Shown in pieces: positions 32,587 through 45,185 of a stretch of 64,000 nt of DNA. Under the pieces are notes generated by a model. The model did not search any database and was not told where the DNA came from. It was given only the letters and a program-made list of their open reading frames with translations. Source of the stretch: Phocoena phocoena (Eukaryota; Chordata; Mammalia; Artiodactyla; Phocoenidae); assembly GCF_963924675.1 (NCBI RefSeq), contig NC_089224.1, positions 48,341,158 through 48,405,157 of the forward strand, written 5' to 3'. Both the position numbers and the translations under genes were made by a program. Every line of letters begins with the position of its first letter. Within the stretch, counting starts at the first letter, position 1.

Positions 32587-35500
32587 GTTAGTATTCTGAC
32601 TTGCCTGTTCACTCGTGCACATTTTGTTGTAAGAAAAGATAACCCCACCCCCGCCTTAGAATTTCCTACTTCTTACAAGCTTGCTCTGTGAGTTGTGACT
32701 AGAATTTGGAAAGTTACAATTCAGAGCAACTGGTTCACATTTTGGACTTCTACATCATTAAGGAAGAGTCATCATCTCTATAGAAACTGTAATATTGATG
32801 ATGGGAGTGGATTAAGACCAGAGCTTTTAAGCGGCTATAATGGTCTTATAACTCCAGGAGAGGCAGCCATTTCCTTCCAGGCTGAGAGAAAGGGATGTAG
32901 AAATAACAGAAGTTTAAACATACAAACATGCCCTCACATCATCATTTTATTGTTCTTCTTTCTTCATTTAGTTTTTCTGTGAAAACGTAAATGTAGCCAA
33001 GCTTTTGTCCCATGGGTAGGATTTAGGTTACAGTATTACTTATAAAGTACAGCACTGAAAACCACACTGTTAAATTTTTTTTTCCTACCAAAAGGATTTT
33101 GCAAAGTATATTTATGCCCATGTTCTGGTTCATACTTTACTAAGAATTAAGATAGTGAAGCTGTAAATTCTGATCAGATTAGAATAATAATTTAAACAAC
33201 TTAAGTAACTGGCCACTGTGTTATCTGAATACGCACCTATATTTAAATACCAGTGGGTAGTGAAATGATTGGGTCAGGGTCATGAGTTCTTGGCACAAGG
33301 GGGTCACTCAGTGTTTACTGAATACTGAATAGAAAGTTTTCTTGGAGCCAAAAAAATCTCCAGCTCCAGTTCTGAGAGTTGCTGCTAAGTAACAGGGAGA
33401 AATAATGAGACCTTACATGGACTCAATCAAAGGTCCCCAATGTAGCTCTGCCACCCAATATCTAGTTACCATCTGATCCCCAAAATCAAAGCTACTCAGC
33501 GGCCAAGCGAAGAAAGAGAAAATCTGTTCCCAATGTGAAAGGATAAGTAACTTCTGGTTTGAAGGAAACTGAGCCAAAGGATGAATATCCTATCACTAGC
33601 CCTTAAAATATTGATACATTTAGCTTAGGCCAAAAATGCAAATAGCCCCAGATGAAATTTCGGGATTAAATCAACTAAGAAGTAGATCTGAAATAAAAGT
33701 ATAGATTTTTTCAACTTGATTAAAGATCCTGACATTTGGTAACAAACTGAGTTTGCCTGATATAAGTAAATTCTATTTGGCAAGGAACAAGGGTCCCTGA
33801 TTTCTGGAAGGAAATCAATCACTTGACAACCTGTCTCTGGCTATTCTAATGGACTCAAAGGCTATGGAAAAAAAAATCCAATCTACTCTCAGTGGTCCCT
33901 TTCCATTAATCCCAATAACCTCATTCCTGATTGGAATATTCAAATATAGTAAGATGGGGAAATAAGTGAAGAGTAATTCAATTGTAAAAGATAGGAAAAC
34001 ATTATCAGCATATAATCTCACTAAAGACATTTCCTCATCAAAATACAGAAGGAGAAGTATTTCAGAGGTATATGAGAATATGCACCAAAATATTTATAAA
34101 TGTCTCCAAACTCATAGTCACCCACCAGACGAGGCTCAACCAGCTTATAATGCTTGAGAATCAGCAATTCTGTCTGCACACATTCACAGCTTTGTACAGA
34201 GAGCGGGGAGGCGGTGTCACTGAAGAATCCACTTTCATTGTTGAAAGGGTCCACTTAGAAAACCATCTGCTTAACTTTGAAAGTATTTTCAGTGGTTGTG
34301 TTGGGGAGTGACTAAGTCTTTGTAGACAGAGAATTCACGATGCCCCTAGACCTATATTCATACCTACTTCTACAGCCGGTTTGTCTGGGAAAATCAAGTC
34401 TTAAAGTACCTTCAGGTGTCCCAGTTAATGGCTGCCAACTATGCAAGCTGATTAGCGGTGTTATACTCCCTGAAGCAAAGGCTAAACATGATCTCAAGAA
34501 GACCAGTGTGGGGGCAGTTAATAAAAACATTCTTATAGCCATATTTAAGCCACTGACATTTATATATACCTGGTTTTGGAGCTGAAATCCATTTCAGTAT
34601 TCTGTTTGTACTTCTACCAACTTTAATTATTATTTCTAAGGATTGTAAAGATAATTGCTAAAAGGTTAAAGCAGAAAGAAGTGAGATGGGACATGCTGGT
34701 CCAAAATGTTCAGCTGGGCCTCATAATTCTTGGTACAGATGTTCCTACTTAGTTCAGGTCTGATTTAGAGAAAGAGCTATAATACGGTTTGAGACAAGGT
34801 GACCAGATGTAGTTGAATTTAAAGATCTGTCCCAGAATGTCAATGAAAAGAAATTCTATTACCCTAGCAAACCTTTACAGGAGGGGCGAAAAAAGTTATG
34901 CTTAAAAAATAATCTACTTTATCTTTAAGGTAGATGGGTATCTACCTTGACGAGACAAGGATTCCTTTACCAAAAAATAAGTAAAACAAACAAACAATGT
35001 AGAGAAGTTTACCCTCACAGTACTAGTGGGTAAAGAAAAAGTAAAGAAAAGGTAACACCAGGAATTCCATCAGAGGGTATGTACTGTGTGTAATATGGGC
35101 TTAACCTATAGCTAAGCTGTGGCATTTCCATCATTTGTCAGAAACATGGTTGCTGAAATGAAGGTGCTAAGAAGAACTTAAAGACCATCTTCACCAAGCT
35201 CTTATCTTTTCAGATGAGGAAATAAATCGCCTTCATAAGTATAGGGAAGAGAAAATATGTGGGTTTTGAGACATCTCCTTTGGCATATGTAAGATGGAAA
35301 AACAGCCAAGTAACTCAAGAAACTTAAATAACTTCCCCGAAATATAGAGCCAGCTCTCTTCTCCCTGATTCTTCTCAAACATTTTAAGACCATCCTACTC
35401 CATTCCTATCAAAAGGGGAACAGAGTACAATTTCCAGAATTCAAAAGACACTAGGCTTCAGAACACTGATAAGAGCTGTGACTCAGATCTACACTTAAAT

Positions 35501-35924
35501 AATGAAAGAACATGTGAAACAGAAGAGGTGGAATCCTGTGTGCTGTGCTCTGCTCCTAGGTGAATGGACACTTTATTGTCACATCTCCTAATGACACAGA
35601 GAAACAGGCAAAGTCTTCAAGTTGTGCACCTGTGTGTGTGTGTATGCATTAAATTTGACATGTAAAATGAAACCCTCACTCATGCCAAGAATTCAGGGAG
35701 ACAGTTGAGCAGCTAGAGGAGAATTTTAAGAAAAAAAGGGAAGAAGATGACTGTGTACACATGCAGTGGTAGAAATCAACTGTTTTCATTGTTTACTTAG
35801 CAAATGTTTATATAGATCAACCTTATTACCCAGGTTTTTCTAAAGAGAGTTGCTTAGCTAAGAGGAATATGAAGTCAGGGTACCATTCGTATTCTGAACC
35901 AAGATGAAGATATTAATTAGGGCA
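32587..35924. other. Unique sequence, no gene recognised
   Basis: About 3.3 kb in which I cannot name a repeat. The open frames at 33815-34585 alternate between strands and lack consistent splice sites. No further plus-strand exon that would extend the 32470 candidate was convincing. Confidence 0.45.
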
Positions 35925-36390
35925 GGAGTGTCTTTCTTCCCCCTTGCTTACTATTTACATTAGCTCTTTTGAGGCCATAAAGATGTGCCACTCAGATCCC
36001 TTGCTTGCAGAGCTTAATGGACAGACAACCCCAGATGCTGTCCTCTGAATTCACATCCTTGTTGCCCACTGGTGCTCCCAGCCAGTGACTGAGCACAGCA
36101 GAGATACCAAAGCAAGTCCACTCCTGAGAGATGCAGAGCCCGTCTGACAGGTGACCTCTGCTCAAAGACACCCCACTGTCTGGCCAAACCTTTCTTAGCA
36201 TTGCACTATGGTCTGAGACTCTTCCTATTGAAACTATGGGTCTTGTTTCTCCTTCACTAGGGAGAGTCCAAGTTACAGACGGATGGCTTTTCTGAGCTCC
36301 TCTGCCTTCTTCACCTTTTTCACCAATAAATCTCTTGCTTCCTCATCCTGTGTTGGTACCTGCTCTGAACCTAAACTAAAACAGCTTTTC
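35925..36390 (+). mobile_element. Probable ERVL-type LTR
   Basis: GGCCATAAAGATGTGCCACTC, CTGGTGCTCCCAGCCAGTGAC, then CACCAATAAATCTCTTGCTTC (a polyadenylation signal with its downstream region) and CTGCTCTGAACCTAAACTAAA resemble the 3' half and end of an old ERVL-class LTR. The end coincides with the next SINE insertion. The frame at 35992-36201 is LTR-derived. Confidence 0.5.
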
Positions 36391-36614
36391 TGGGCTTCCC
36401 TGGTGGCGCAGCGGTTGAGAGTCCGCCTGCCGATGTAGGGGACGTGGGTTCGTGCCCCGGTCCAGGAAGATCCCACATGCCGCGGAGCGGCTGGGCCCGT
36501 GAGCCATGGCCGCTGAGCCTGCGCGTCCGGAGCCTGTGCTCCGCAACGGGAGAGGCCGCAACAGTGAGAGCCCGCGTACCGCAAAAAAACAAACAAACAA
36601 AAAACGGCTTTTCT
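36378..36614 (+). mobile_element. CHR-type SINE, short form, with TSD
   Basis: Body 36392-36600, starting GGGCTTCCCTGGTGGCGCAGCGG. It has a 14-bp duplication with one mismatch (AAAACAGCTTTTCT at 36378-36391; AAAACGGCTTTTCT at 36601-36614). The tail is CAAAAAAACAAACAAACAAA. It lies at the 3' edge of the preceding LTR. The 143-codon minus-strand frame and the other overlapping frames are antisense SINE. Confidence 0.94.
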
Positions 36615-38614
36615 TCTTCTTTTTACCCAAGTACTACTGGACTGGACGTAATATTTCCAATTCACCACCCCTATCTGTATAAAAAAAGGCCATCCAGTCT
36701 CCATGATGCTAGAGAGATGCTGGGAACACTTCTCTCTGCTCTCTTTATACTGAAGTCTCAGTTAATTCTCTACAAAACTGAGAAATAATGATCAGAACTG
36801 GTGGATGAGAAACAGCTCTGATTTTGATCCATGATCCTTACCCAGAATGTCTTTACCTGGCTCCAAGTTCACTCCTTTTCTAGCATTCTTCACCCTAACC
36901 CTGAAATGCAGATGTACAGCAGATACCCACAGTTGGTTCAATGACTTTAATTACAGACAAAAAAGATCAAGGTAGTAAACGAAATTATTTTGTGGGCAAG
37001 TAAGCTTTTATTGTTTCACAAACTTGAGAAGTTTCTCTTTTCCCTGGCTAGAAGTCTCACCAACATGTGCTATATTACAGAGAAGAAAAAATAGGATAGC
37101 TTGGACCCATGCAAATTTATTCCCCATTAAAAAAAAAATATTCAAAGCAGTGCTTTAATGGTATCCTTAGTGTAACTCAGATATATTTGAGTTCACCATA
37201 CCCTCTCACCACAGCAAACACATACCCCATGGCCCGGTCTCTGAAAAATGTAAACTCAAAAAATTGGGAGAATTTATATCAGTATTTATATTGTATACGT
37301 AACTGAAAGAATTTCAAATATTTACTCTGTATCTCAAGAAAATACACAAGAAATGGGGAAGTTTATACTTAATGCATAGCAAGCATTCTTAAATGTCCAC
37401 TCTTTCTTCCTCACCCATTTTTGTCTTTCTCAATGTACTCCACACCGATGGCAGCTCAAAACGTCCTCAAAACATTTTTGTCTCTCAACTCCCAAGTTAT
37501 TTCTGAAATTCAGTCCATGTATTTCTTGGGGAAAGAGAAGTGGAATTCTGAATATAGTTGTCTATTATGACTTTATCATTCTTTTATATTAAAAATATTT
37601 TGTTCCTTTTAAAGAAGTATTCTCTTTGTAAGGAAATGAAAGGACTTGATAGGCACATGTATGCCTATTTATGTATGAATGTATATGTGTGTGTAAGTGT
37701 GTGTGTGAGTAGCAGAGATTCCAGTGTGACACTAAATTGTGAGACCTAGGCATGTCTGATAGATGATGCGTCTGTCTCAGTGAGGGATGGAGAAGCCTTC
37801 TGAGAGAGAGTTCATCTCAGCTTGGTCTAGTCCCAGAGCCTTGGATATCAAAGAAATAAAGAACAATTCTATACTCAGCATAGTGAGTACTAACTCAGAT
37901 TTCACTCAGTGGAGGGATTCTTCAAGTGAAAAACAAAAAAAAAGGCGTGGTGCTAAAAACTCCTCTAATAGAGCACAGAAGTCTGCTTTCCCATTTCACC
38001 AGGTGGAAAGCTCTGGCTCCCTCAAGTCTTGAAGTATCAGTTATATGGACCAGCAAGAATGCCCAGCAAGGACAATGGCTATACCAGGGGAGACAAAAAC
38101 ACCTGCAGAGGGGGCAGGGATAGCCAGGAGGAAAGGGGGGTAGTGGCAGGAAATGGATCAGCGGTGAACACTGCAGGCAGCCATGTGGTGCTTCCACCAA
38201 GCATCCCAGGCACAGAGGCCTTGGCAGTGGACATCACCATGAGGGCTGGAACAGGAGAGGTAGCTAACAGGACTTATTTGTAGGTCCACCTCATGAAAAC
38301 ATCCCAAAAGGAGAAGAAGAAGGGCTTGCAGAGACCTGAAAGGCCTACAGTGAAAGGTAGGGCAAAAGTAAGCCATGCATGTCATGTAAGCTACTGATAT
38401 TCATGTGAATCCTTTCATTCTTCCCTGCATTTGACCAACTACTTTTCAGTCTCAAAATGTCACCGTGAGACAATAATCTCCGTGGATGAGAACCACCTCT
38501 GTCTTGTGCGCCACTACATTCTAAAATCCAGCAGTGCCTGGCAAAGAGTTGCGTTCTATAAATATCTGAGTAGTAAATTAATGAACATTTTTTTTTTGTT
38601 CTTGGTTACTAATT
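36615..38614. other. Mostly unique sequence
   Basis: No gene recognised. 37390-37500 weakly resembles L2. A short degenerate TG tract lies at about 37684-37709. The 38029-38385 part is richer in G and C and has overlapping frames on both strands, but no convincing exon. Confidence 0.45.
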
Positions 38615-38800
38615 TCAGAATTTTTAGAGCTTGAAAGAGGCTTAGAAATCATCCAGTCTAGCTCCCTCTGGAGCCCAGAGAGAAACTGACTGACTTTCCC
38701 AAGAACATAGATTTCATGTGTCAAAGTCCAGACTAAAATGTAGATTTCTGGACGCCAGTCCCGTGTCCTCTCCACCCCACGGCTCCAGTGTCCCTCTCCC
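38615..38800. repeat. Ancient MIR/L3-age repeat
   Basis: TTTTAGAGCTTGAAAGAGGC, TTAGAAATCATCCAGTCTAGC and CCCAGAGAGAAACTGACTGAC follow an ancient mammalian repeat (TAGAGCTGGAAAGGACCTTA type). Family assignment is loose. Confidence 0.5.
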
Positions 38801-39254
38801 GTTTGGGTTGTCTCCCGCAATAGCTGGCAAGTACAGGATGTGGATGACATGGAATCATAACTGACTGCAAGCTCAATCAATCAACAGTGAAATGTGGTTA
38901 ATTTAAATTGGGGCTGTGGTTAAAAATACAGTGTAGGAAACGAAACATAGGATAGCTGCCTTCTACTCCATGTCCAACTAACCATTTACATGGGGTACAG
39001 AGTTAGTTATTAGATCCCAAACATTAAGAAGGACAACTGATAAACCAACAATTCCTAAAGAAGGAAAATACGATCGTGACTGTCTGGAAAGCTTATGACA
39101 ATCAGTTGAATTAATTAAGGGCATTTTGCCTGACAAAGGGAAGGAGAAGATTTGAGAACTGTCATTAAGTCTTGAAGGGCCCGTTCCAAGAGAGAGGAAA
39201 CTTACTTGCCTCCCATTCCTGACCTTCATTTCCTTCTCACACACCTGCTCCTTA
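38801..39254. other. Unique sequence
   Basis: Nothing recognised. Confidence 0.4.
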
Positions 39255-39795
39255 AATTCTGAATTCTATAGTCACTGCTTTCCTCTCTCCAAGCTCATCA
39301 AGGTTGGGCTTTCACCCATCTGTCCTCAGTCACCATCCGTAATGACCATATGCTCTCTCTTGAAAGTCTTTCCTCCCTTGGTTCCTATAATCCTTTCAAA
39401 TGATCTTAACTCTTTGGCCATTCCTTTGGTTTCTCATTTGGTAGCTCCTTCTACACCTCCCACCTACTAACCACAGGCGGTCCCAGGGCTATGTTCATGG
39501 GCATCTTTTTTTCTCTCTTTTGTTTCTTGCCCTGGGATTTTTATTAGTGCTCAGAGAGTCAGCCACCTCTTCTGGACAGGTGATTCCCAAACCCATACAT
39601 GGAACCATGGCTCTTACATGAGCACATCCTGCATTTCCTGTATCCATAATTTGAACTTTGCCATGTCCTCTACCTAGGATGCCTTCCTTCCATCTCCTTG
39701 TACTGAAATTGCATCAGTCCTTAAAGACTGCTTCTTCTCTGCATCTTCCCCATACTCTCTAAGCATGTATAATTTCTCCCCCACTGCATCCACAG
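39255..39795 (+). repeat. L2 fragment
   Basis: The pyrimidine-rich tract with CACTGCTTTCCTCTCTCC, TTTGCCATGTCCTCTACC, TAGGATGCCTTCC and TTAAAGACTGCTTCTTCTC resembles the L2 3' region. It is old. Confidence 0.5.
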
Positions 39796-39804
39796 AGATT
39801 CCGC

Positions 39805-40025
39805 TCTTCTAATTGAGATCTGGAGTCTTAGGACCTGGATGTCTTAGCTCACCACTTCCCTGATGTATAATTTGGGTAAACTGCTTAAACGGAGTCTTAG
39901 GTCCCTCATATGTAAATGGAAGAGAACGTTACTACTTACCTTAGTCATTGCAATGATTACATGAGCTAACATATGAAAAGTGATTTGTAAACTCAAGTGC
40001 TATACAGAGTTTGGTAGTATCATTA
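39805..40025 (+). repeat. MIR SINE
   Basis: The order CTGGATGTCTTAGCTCACC, GGTAAACTGCTTAAACGGAG, GTCCCTCATATGTAAATGG and GTCATTGCAATGATTACATGAG matches MIR over most of its length. Confidence 0.65.
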
Positions 40026-40879
40026 CAACAACCAGTGAGTTTTTTGACAGTATAAGCTAGCAGAGTGCGTCCAGTCAAATAAATTAGTATTTCCATCTTC
40101 ACTGACTCACTTGGCTGGGAAAACATGTGGACATTCCAATGTAAACAGCATTGGGGAGGGGGTGTAGGAGACACATGTCATAATTTATTGAGATATGAGT
40201 CCTGGCACCTCATTTTTAAACAAAAAAGAGCACAGCACATTATTACTTCTCTAATGGCACATATTTTCATCTCTCTTGTGGTCATTTGGGAACTTGTCTT
40301 ACCTCTGTAAAGATATCAGGGTCAGAGACCCTGACCTACTGATCATCCTGGAAGGCCACGAACAACACCTTAAACTTAGTAAATGCACAATATTTGTTGA
40401 ATTGAATGAAAATAAATTTGGCACATCTGCTTTCAGGAAAGTAGAATTTAGCCATAACTTATCCTGATAAAATAGAGTTTTCAAACAATTAAATATGGTG
40501 CCTTGACAATGAAATTGGCTACTTAGTAGGTAATAAAGACTCTGACACTGTAAGCTTTCACTCAGGATCTGAAGAAAGCATTTAGATGAATTCTGAGAGG
40601 CTTTCTAACTCTGAGAGTCTGTGGGTTCATTAGCTAAAATTATTTCCATTATTTCCACTGTCATTCCCCACCTCCTTTATAATAGGAGACATAGAACATT
40701 TGGAAATGTTGGTGGAAACATTTACCCTGATGATGCTGATGCTGGGGTCCAGCAACCACATTTCCAGTAGCAAGATTCTACAGATTATAACCCAATCTCC
40801 TTTTAAAGGCCCCCAAAACCTTTTTTTTTTTTTTTGGTCCTCTACTTGCCCCTGCACCCTCTTCTCCAACCCTTTCTTT
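40026..40879. other. Mostly unique sequence
   Basis: A weak L2 3' end lies at about 40310-40415 (AAATGCACAATATTTGTTGAATTGAATG). A T run is at 40821-40835. No gene is supported; the minus-strand frames at 40630-40981 run through this T run. Confidence 0.4.
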
Positions 40880-41175
40880 CTTTGCTTTTAATGTTCCAGC
40901 AACACTGAATGGCTTGTGGCTGTCCAGATACACTATGGTCATCAGCTGCTCTCCTCTATGCCTACACACTTTCGGTTCCATCTGCTTTGCATGCCCATCT
41001 ATAGAAGTCTACTGGTTCACTCTTACTGAACTCAATTCTATCTTTACAAGTTTGTCTCCACACCAGACAATGAGAGCCCTGAGAGAAGAGTCTGGTTCAT
41101 TTCAAGGTCCTCACCTAGTAGAGTATCCTGGCCCAGAGAAGCTAGTCTCCAAACTTTGGTGAATCAGTCCACAAC
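40880..41175 (+). repeat. L2 3' region
   Basis: TCTATGCCTACACACTTTCGG, ATCTGCTTTGCATGCCCATC and ACACCAGACAATGAGAGCCC follow the L2 3' region. The 82-codon frame there is repeat sequence. Confidence 0.5.
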
Positions 41176-43002
41176 CTATTTGTCTACAGCACAAGACACT
41201 TAAAATTTCCCACTGCTCTTTAAAAACTTCCTCGTGGAGTGCTAAAAGTCAAAACAAATACTAAAGTGGGAGTAGATGAGAAAAAAAACCTGTAATGTAA
41301 ACACATATTGCATGTAGAGTTAGACCCTGTCTTCCACTTGATCAACTGGAATTTAAGGAAATTTATCACTAATAAAAATATTTTCATGTTTTTCAAATTG
41401 CTTCACCAAACTCTTGCATTTAAATGTGCCTCCCGAGCATATTACTAAATGTGTTAAATGTATCACCCATTACAAAATGGATAATAATGAAGGATTAGCC
41501 ACTGAGTCATGTGAGGGTCCTGCTCATTAATTTTTACAGCCTCATTGCCTGGAACCTAAACATCAACTGTTATCAATACCCTGGGAAAAGCAAAAACTAA
41601 ATAAAATAAAATCAACACTTATTTATTATTAAAGGTAAGATTCCTTAAAGTGTTATGATTTGTCCTTCTTGTCTTTCCTAGACACAACTCATGGATGCTT
41701 TCAAATTTTGCTTACTCTTTATAAATGTTGCATATTTTAATTATATTTCTGCAGATTCCCATTTGACTCAATTTTAGTATGTGATCTTGACTTTAAGAGA
41801 CATTTCTGTTTTATAGATACCAAATAAATTCCTGTACCCTATTAATCTTTTCTTTTTCTGTCAGTGAAGTGTAGGTGACTGAATGTTAAATAAACATTCT
41901 TTTTCAAATTCACACCGAAAATAGGATGTTCCATTTGTTTATACTATGTAAACATGAAAAAAAAAATGTGAGTTTTTCCTTTGGTTTCAAACAGCCCACT
42001 CTGTTCACTTCCAAAACTATATTTTTTAAACTCTAAAAGTCTGTCATGTTTTCCATTGTTAAAACATTATTACGTTTCTAAGGTTTTTAAGCCTCCTTTA
42101 CATTTGTGAAGGAGCTTTTGGTCCTTTATTACCTTATTTTATTTCAACAAATATTGATTTAGCTTCTGCTATGTTGTAAGTTCTGCGCTAGGTGCTGGAG
42201 GGGGTGGACACAAAAATAAATATGGTCCCTGGCCTTCACGATCTTACAGTCTAGTAGGAGAAAGAGAATGATAGGTACGTACCATAGTAGGTAGGTGTAC
42301 TTCATTGGTTTTGATTTCTATTTCCTTAAGTTGCAGTAGTAAGAAAATGTCAAAATGACCAAAACACAGTGATATCTGCTACATGGAGATACAAGCTCCA
42401 CGCCTTGGATCTGTAGAAAACAGTGGAATAGAATGTTCTCTCCAAGTATAATGACATGTGTTCTGAGAACTACAAACCATTCATGTTCACTTCCAAGCTT
42501 GCTAATGTGAATCCCTGAAGCTCAACTGATGAATGGAAGAGTGTCTAAATAACAATTTCTTAGGTTGTCTTGGTCTTTTGGAACAATCTCAAGGATGGAT
42601 CAATCAACAAATAGCACTGAGCCTCCACTCTGTGTGCAAGAGTCTATAAAAAGTCCTACTCCACTTGCTGGGTGGCTGTGAAAATAAGATGAATAAAAGG
42701 TCAAACACATCTACTCCTTGGGTATTATCGTCAGTGTCAACAACACCTAAGAAGAGGTATTTCCCAATAATTACAGCCATTCTCTAATAATGCAGATAGA
42801 CCGGCTGCAACTTGGTCCTAAGCAACCAATGGGATGCTAGAAAGCAAGATCATGGTCAATAGGTGCTGAATGATGAGCCATCCCACCTCCTCACCATACC
42901 GCCTACCATCTTTCTTGTTCTGGTTACTCAGCCTTTTTTTTTCCTGATTAATTGAAATACAATCTCTTTTTACCAATCTGTAGTCATTACTTTCTTCAAG
43001 AC
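41176..43002. other. AT-rich, mostly unique sequence
   Basis: One ancient L2/MIR-age fragment at about 42125-42300 (AACAAATATTGATTTAGCTTC, TTCTGCGCTAGGTGCTGGAG, CTTACAGTCTAGTAGGAG). Otherwise nothing. Confidence 0.45.
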
Positions 43003-43175
43003 CATTTATTGGATTCCTAACTTATATTAGGAATTGTTCTAAACGTTCTAAGAATCTTTTCAAATTCTCATAAGTCAAATTAAGCACTATTATTTTTATT
43101 CAATAGTTGACGAAACTGTTTCAGAGAGGTTACATACATTGCCCAATAGTAGAGCTGAGATTTGAAACCAGGACT
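43003..43175 (-). repeat. MIR SINE
   Basis: TTTATTGGATTCCTAACTTA, AAATTCTCATAAGTCAAATTAAG, AACTGTTTCAGAGAGGTTACA and GAGCTGAGATTTGAAACCAGG match the reverse MIR consensus. Confidence 0.65.
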
Positions 43176-43654
43176 ATGTTTTCTTAGAAATTAAGGCATA
43201 ATATTTACTTAAATAAATATTCCTGAGCACATAAGTACACGAAGAACACTGTGCTAAAAGCTGTAAATAGTTCAAAGATAAGATCCTTACCCTCAAAGAG
43301 AATCTAAAAGGAGAAAGGGGAATAGGGAGGTGTTAATCACTTAGAAACGTGGAATAGAATGAATGTGCTTTATCACCATAAAAAGCTACATAATAAATTT
43401 TGTGTTTAATATATATAACGTATAAATACATTCTTAACAATTGTTTTCAATAATATAGAAGCATATGGAGACTATAAAATGAAAATCTACTAAACCCTTG
43501 AATCCCGTATCTTCTTTATAAGGGCACACTACCAAGCTCACAGAAGACCAAAACATTCAACAAATAGTTTCTGAGCAGACGCTTTGCAGATGGCATGTGC
43601 TTAAAAACTACTTGTTCTTCATATAATGTACCTATCGTTAAAGTATCGTATAGA
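43176..43654. other. Mostly unique sequence
   Basis: A weak ancient repeat lies at 43200-43330 (GAACACTGTGCTAAAAGCTG, CCTTACCCTCAAAGAGAATC). No gene. Confidence 0.4.
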
Positions 43655-44397
43655 ACACACCACCTTAAAATATCCCTGTGCTTCACCATTAAACCATCCT
43701 CTGTCCTCCTAAACCCCTGGCAACCACTAATCTGCCTGCTGTCTTTATAGTTTTGCCTTTTGGAGAATGTCATGAAATTGGAATCATACAATATGTAGTC
43801 TTTTCACATTGGCTTCTTTCTCTTAGCAACATGCATTTGAGATTCATCAATGTTTTTGCATGACTCGATAGCTCGTTTCTTCTTATTGCTGAATAGCTCT
43901 CCATTCACCTAATTCTGTACACCAGATTAGTGGCTTCCAACTTTTGATGATCATGAATAAAGCTGCTTTAAACATTCACCTGCAGGGTTTTCAAATGTGG
44001 ATGTACATTCTCAAATAGATTGGGTAAATACCTAGGAGCATGACTGCTGGGTCATACAGTAAGGCTCTATTTAGCTTTGAAAGAAACTGCCACATAGTCG
44101 ATCTTTCAAATTGCTGTAATAGTTCTCATTCCCACTTGAACGAATGAGTTCCTGTTGCTTTGCTTCCTTCTCAGCAACTGGTACTGTCAGGTTTGGGGAT
44201 TTCAGTCATTCTAACAGGTGTGTAGCGGTAGCACTGGTTTTAATGCATCTTTTTCCAATGACAAATAATGTTGAATACCTTTTCATATGCTTATTTCCTT
44301 CTGCATATCTTCTTTGGTGAGTTGTCTATTCAGAGCTCTTGCCCATAAGTCGTTTATCAGATATGTGTTTTGCAAATGTTTTGCCCATTTGTTTGCG

Positions 44398-44468
44398 GCC
44401 ATTTTTTCAATTGAAGTATAGCTGATTTACAATATTGTGTTAGTTTCAGGTGTACAGCACAGTGATTC

Positions 44469-44522
<54 letters not shown>

Positions 44523-44937
44523 GCACACATTACTATATAGCACAGGGAATTATATTCCCTGTGTTGGTTATCTATATAGTAGTGTGTATATGTTAATCTC
44601 AACCTCCTAATTTATCCCTCCCTACCCCTTTCCCCTTTGGTAACCATAAGTTTGTTTTCTAGGACTGTGGGACTGTTTTGTAAATAAGTTCATTTGTATC
44701 TTTATTTTTAGATTCCACATATAAGTGATATCATACGATATTTGTCTCTTTGTCTGACGCACTTCACTTAGTATGATAATCTCTAGGCCCATCCATGTTG
44801 CTGCAAATGGCACTATTTCATTCTTTTTTATGGCTAATGTTCTATTATGTATGTCTGTGTATATATATATATATATACACACCACATCTTCTTTATACCC
44901 ATTCCTCTGTCGATGGACATTTAGGTTGCTTCTTCTT
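44398..44937 (-). mobile_element. Younger L1 3' end nested in an older L1
   Basis: TTTTTTCAATTGAAGTATAGC (reverse L1 3' end), GTGTTAGTTTCAGGTGTACAGC, AT/AC microsatellite, CTCCTAATTTATCCCTCCC, TAAGTGATATCATACGATATTTG, then CATTCCTCTGTCGATGGACA. It is 5'-truncated. I found no clear TSD. The frames at 44357-45082 come from this element. Confidence 0.85.
44470..44524. repeat. (AT)n(AC)n compound microsatellite
   Basis: A run of about 15 AT units passes into about ten AC units, inside the nested L1. Confidence 0.95.
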
Positions 44938-45185
44938 AGGAGTTTCTTTTGCAGAGCTGAAGCTTCTAACTTTAATAAAGGTCAGCTTATCAACTTTCTC
45001 TTTCATGGATTATGCTTTTTGTGTTTTATCTAAAAACTCATTACCAAATACAAGGTCACATAGATTTTCTTGTATGTTTTAATCTAGAAGTTGTATAGTT
45101 CTGCATTTTACATTTAGGCCCATGATTCATTTTTGAGTTAATTTTTGAGAAAGATGTATGGTCTGTGTCTGGGGTCGTTTTTTTT

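Larger units (their letters stand above)
43655..45185 (-). mobile_element. Old L1 3' region, interrupted by a younger L1
   Basis: Left part 43655-44397: CCTGGCAACCACTAATCTGCC, GGAATCATACAATATGTAGTC, ACCTAGGAGCATGACTGCTGG, AGTTGTCTATTCAGAGCTC and TTTTGCCCATTTGTTTGCGG. Right part 44938-45185: AGGAGTTTCTTTTGCAGAGC, TTATCAACTTTCTCTTTCATGG, TCTAGAAGTTGTATAGTTC and TTGAGTTAATTTTTGAGAAAG. In an intact old L1 these two parts are adjacent, so one element was split by the nested copy at 44398-44937. Confidence 0.8.

Noticed and set aside
36273..36704. 143-codon minus-strand frame
   Set aside because: Antisense of a CHR SINE extended into an LTR.
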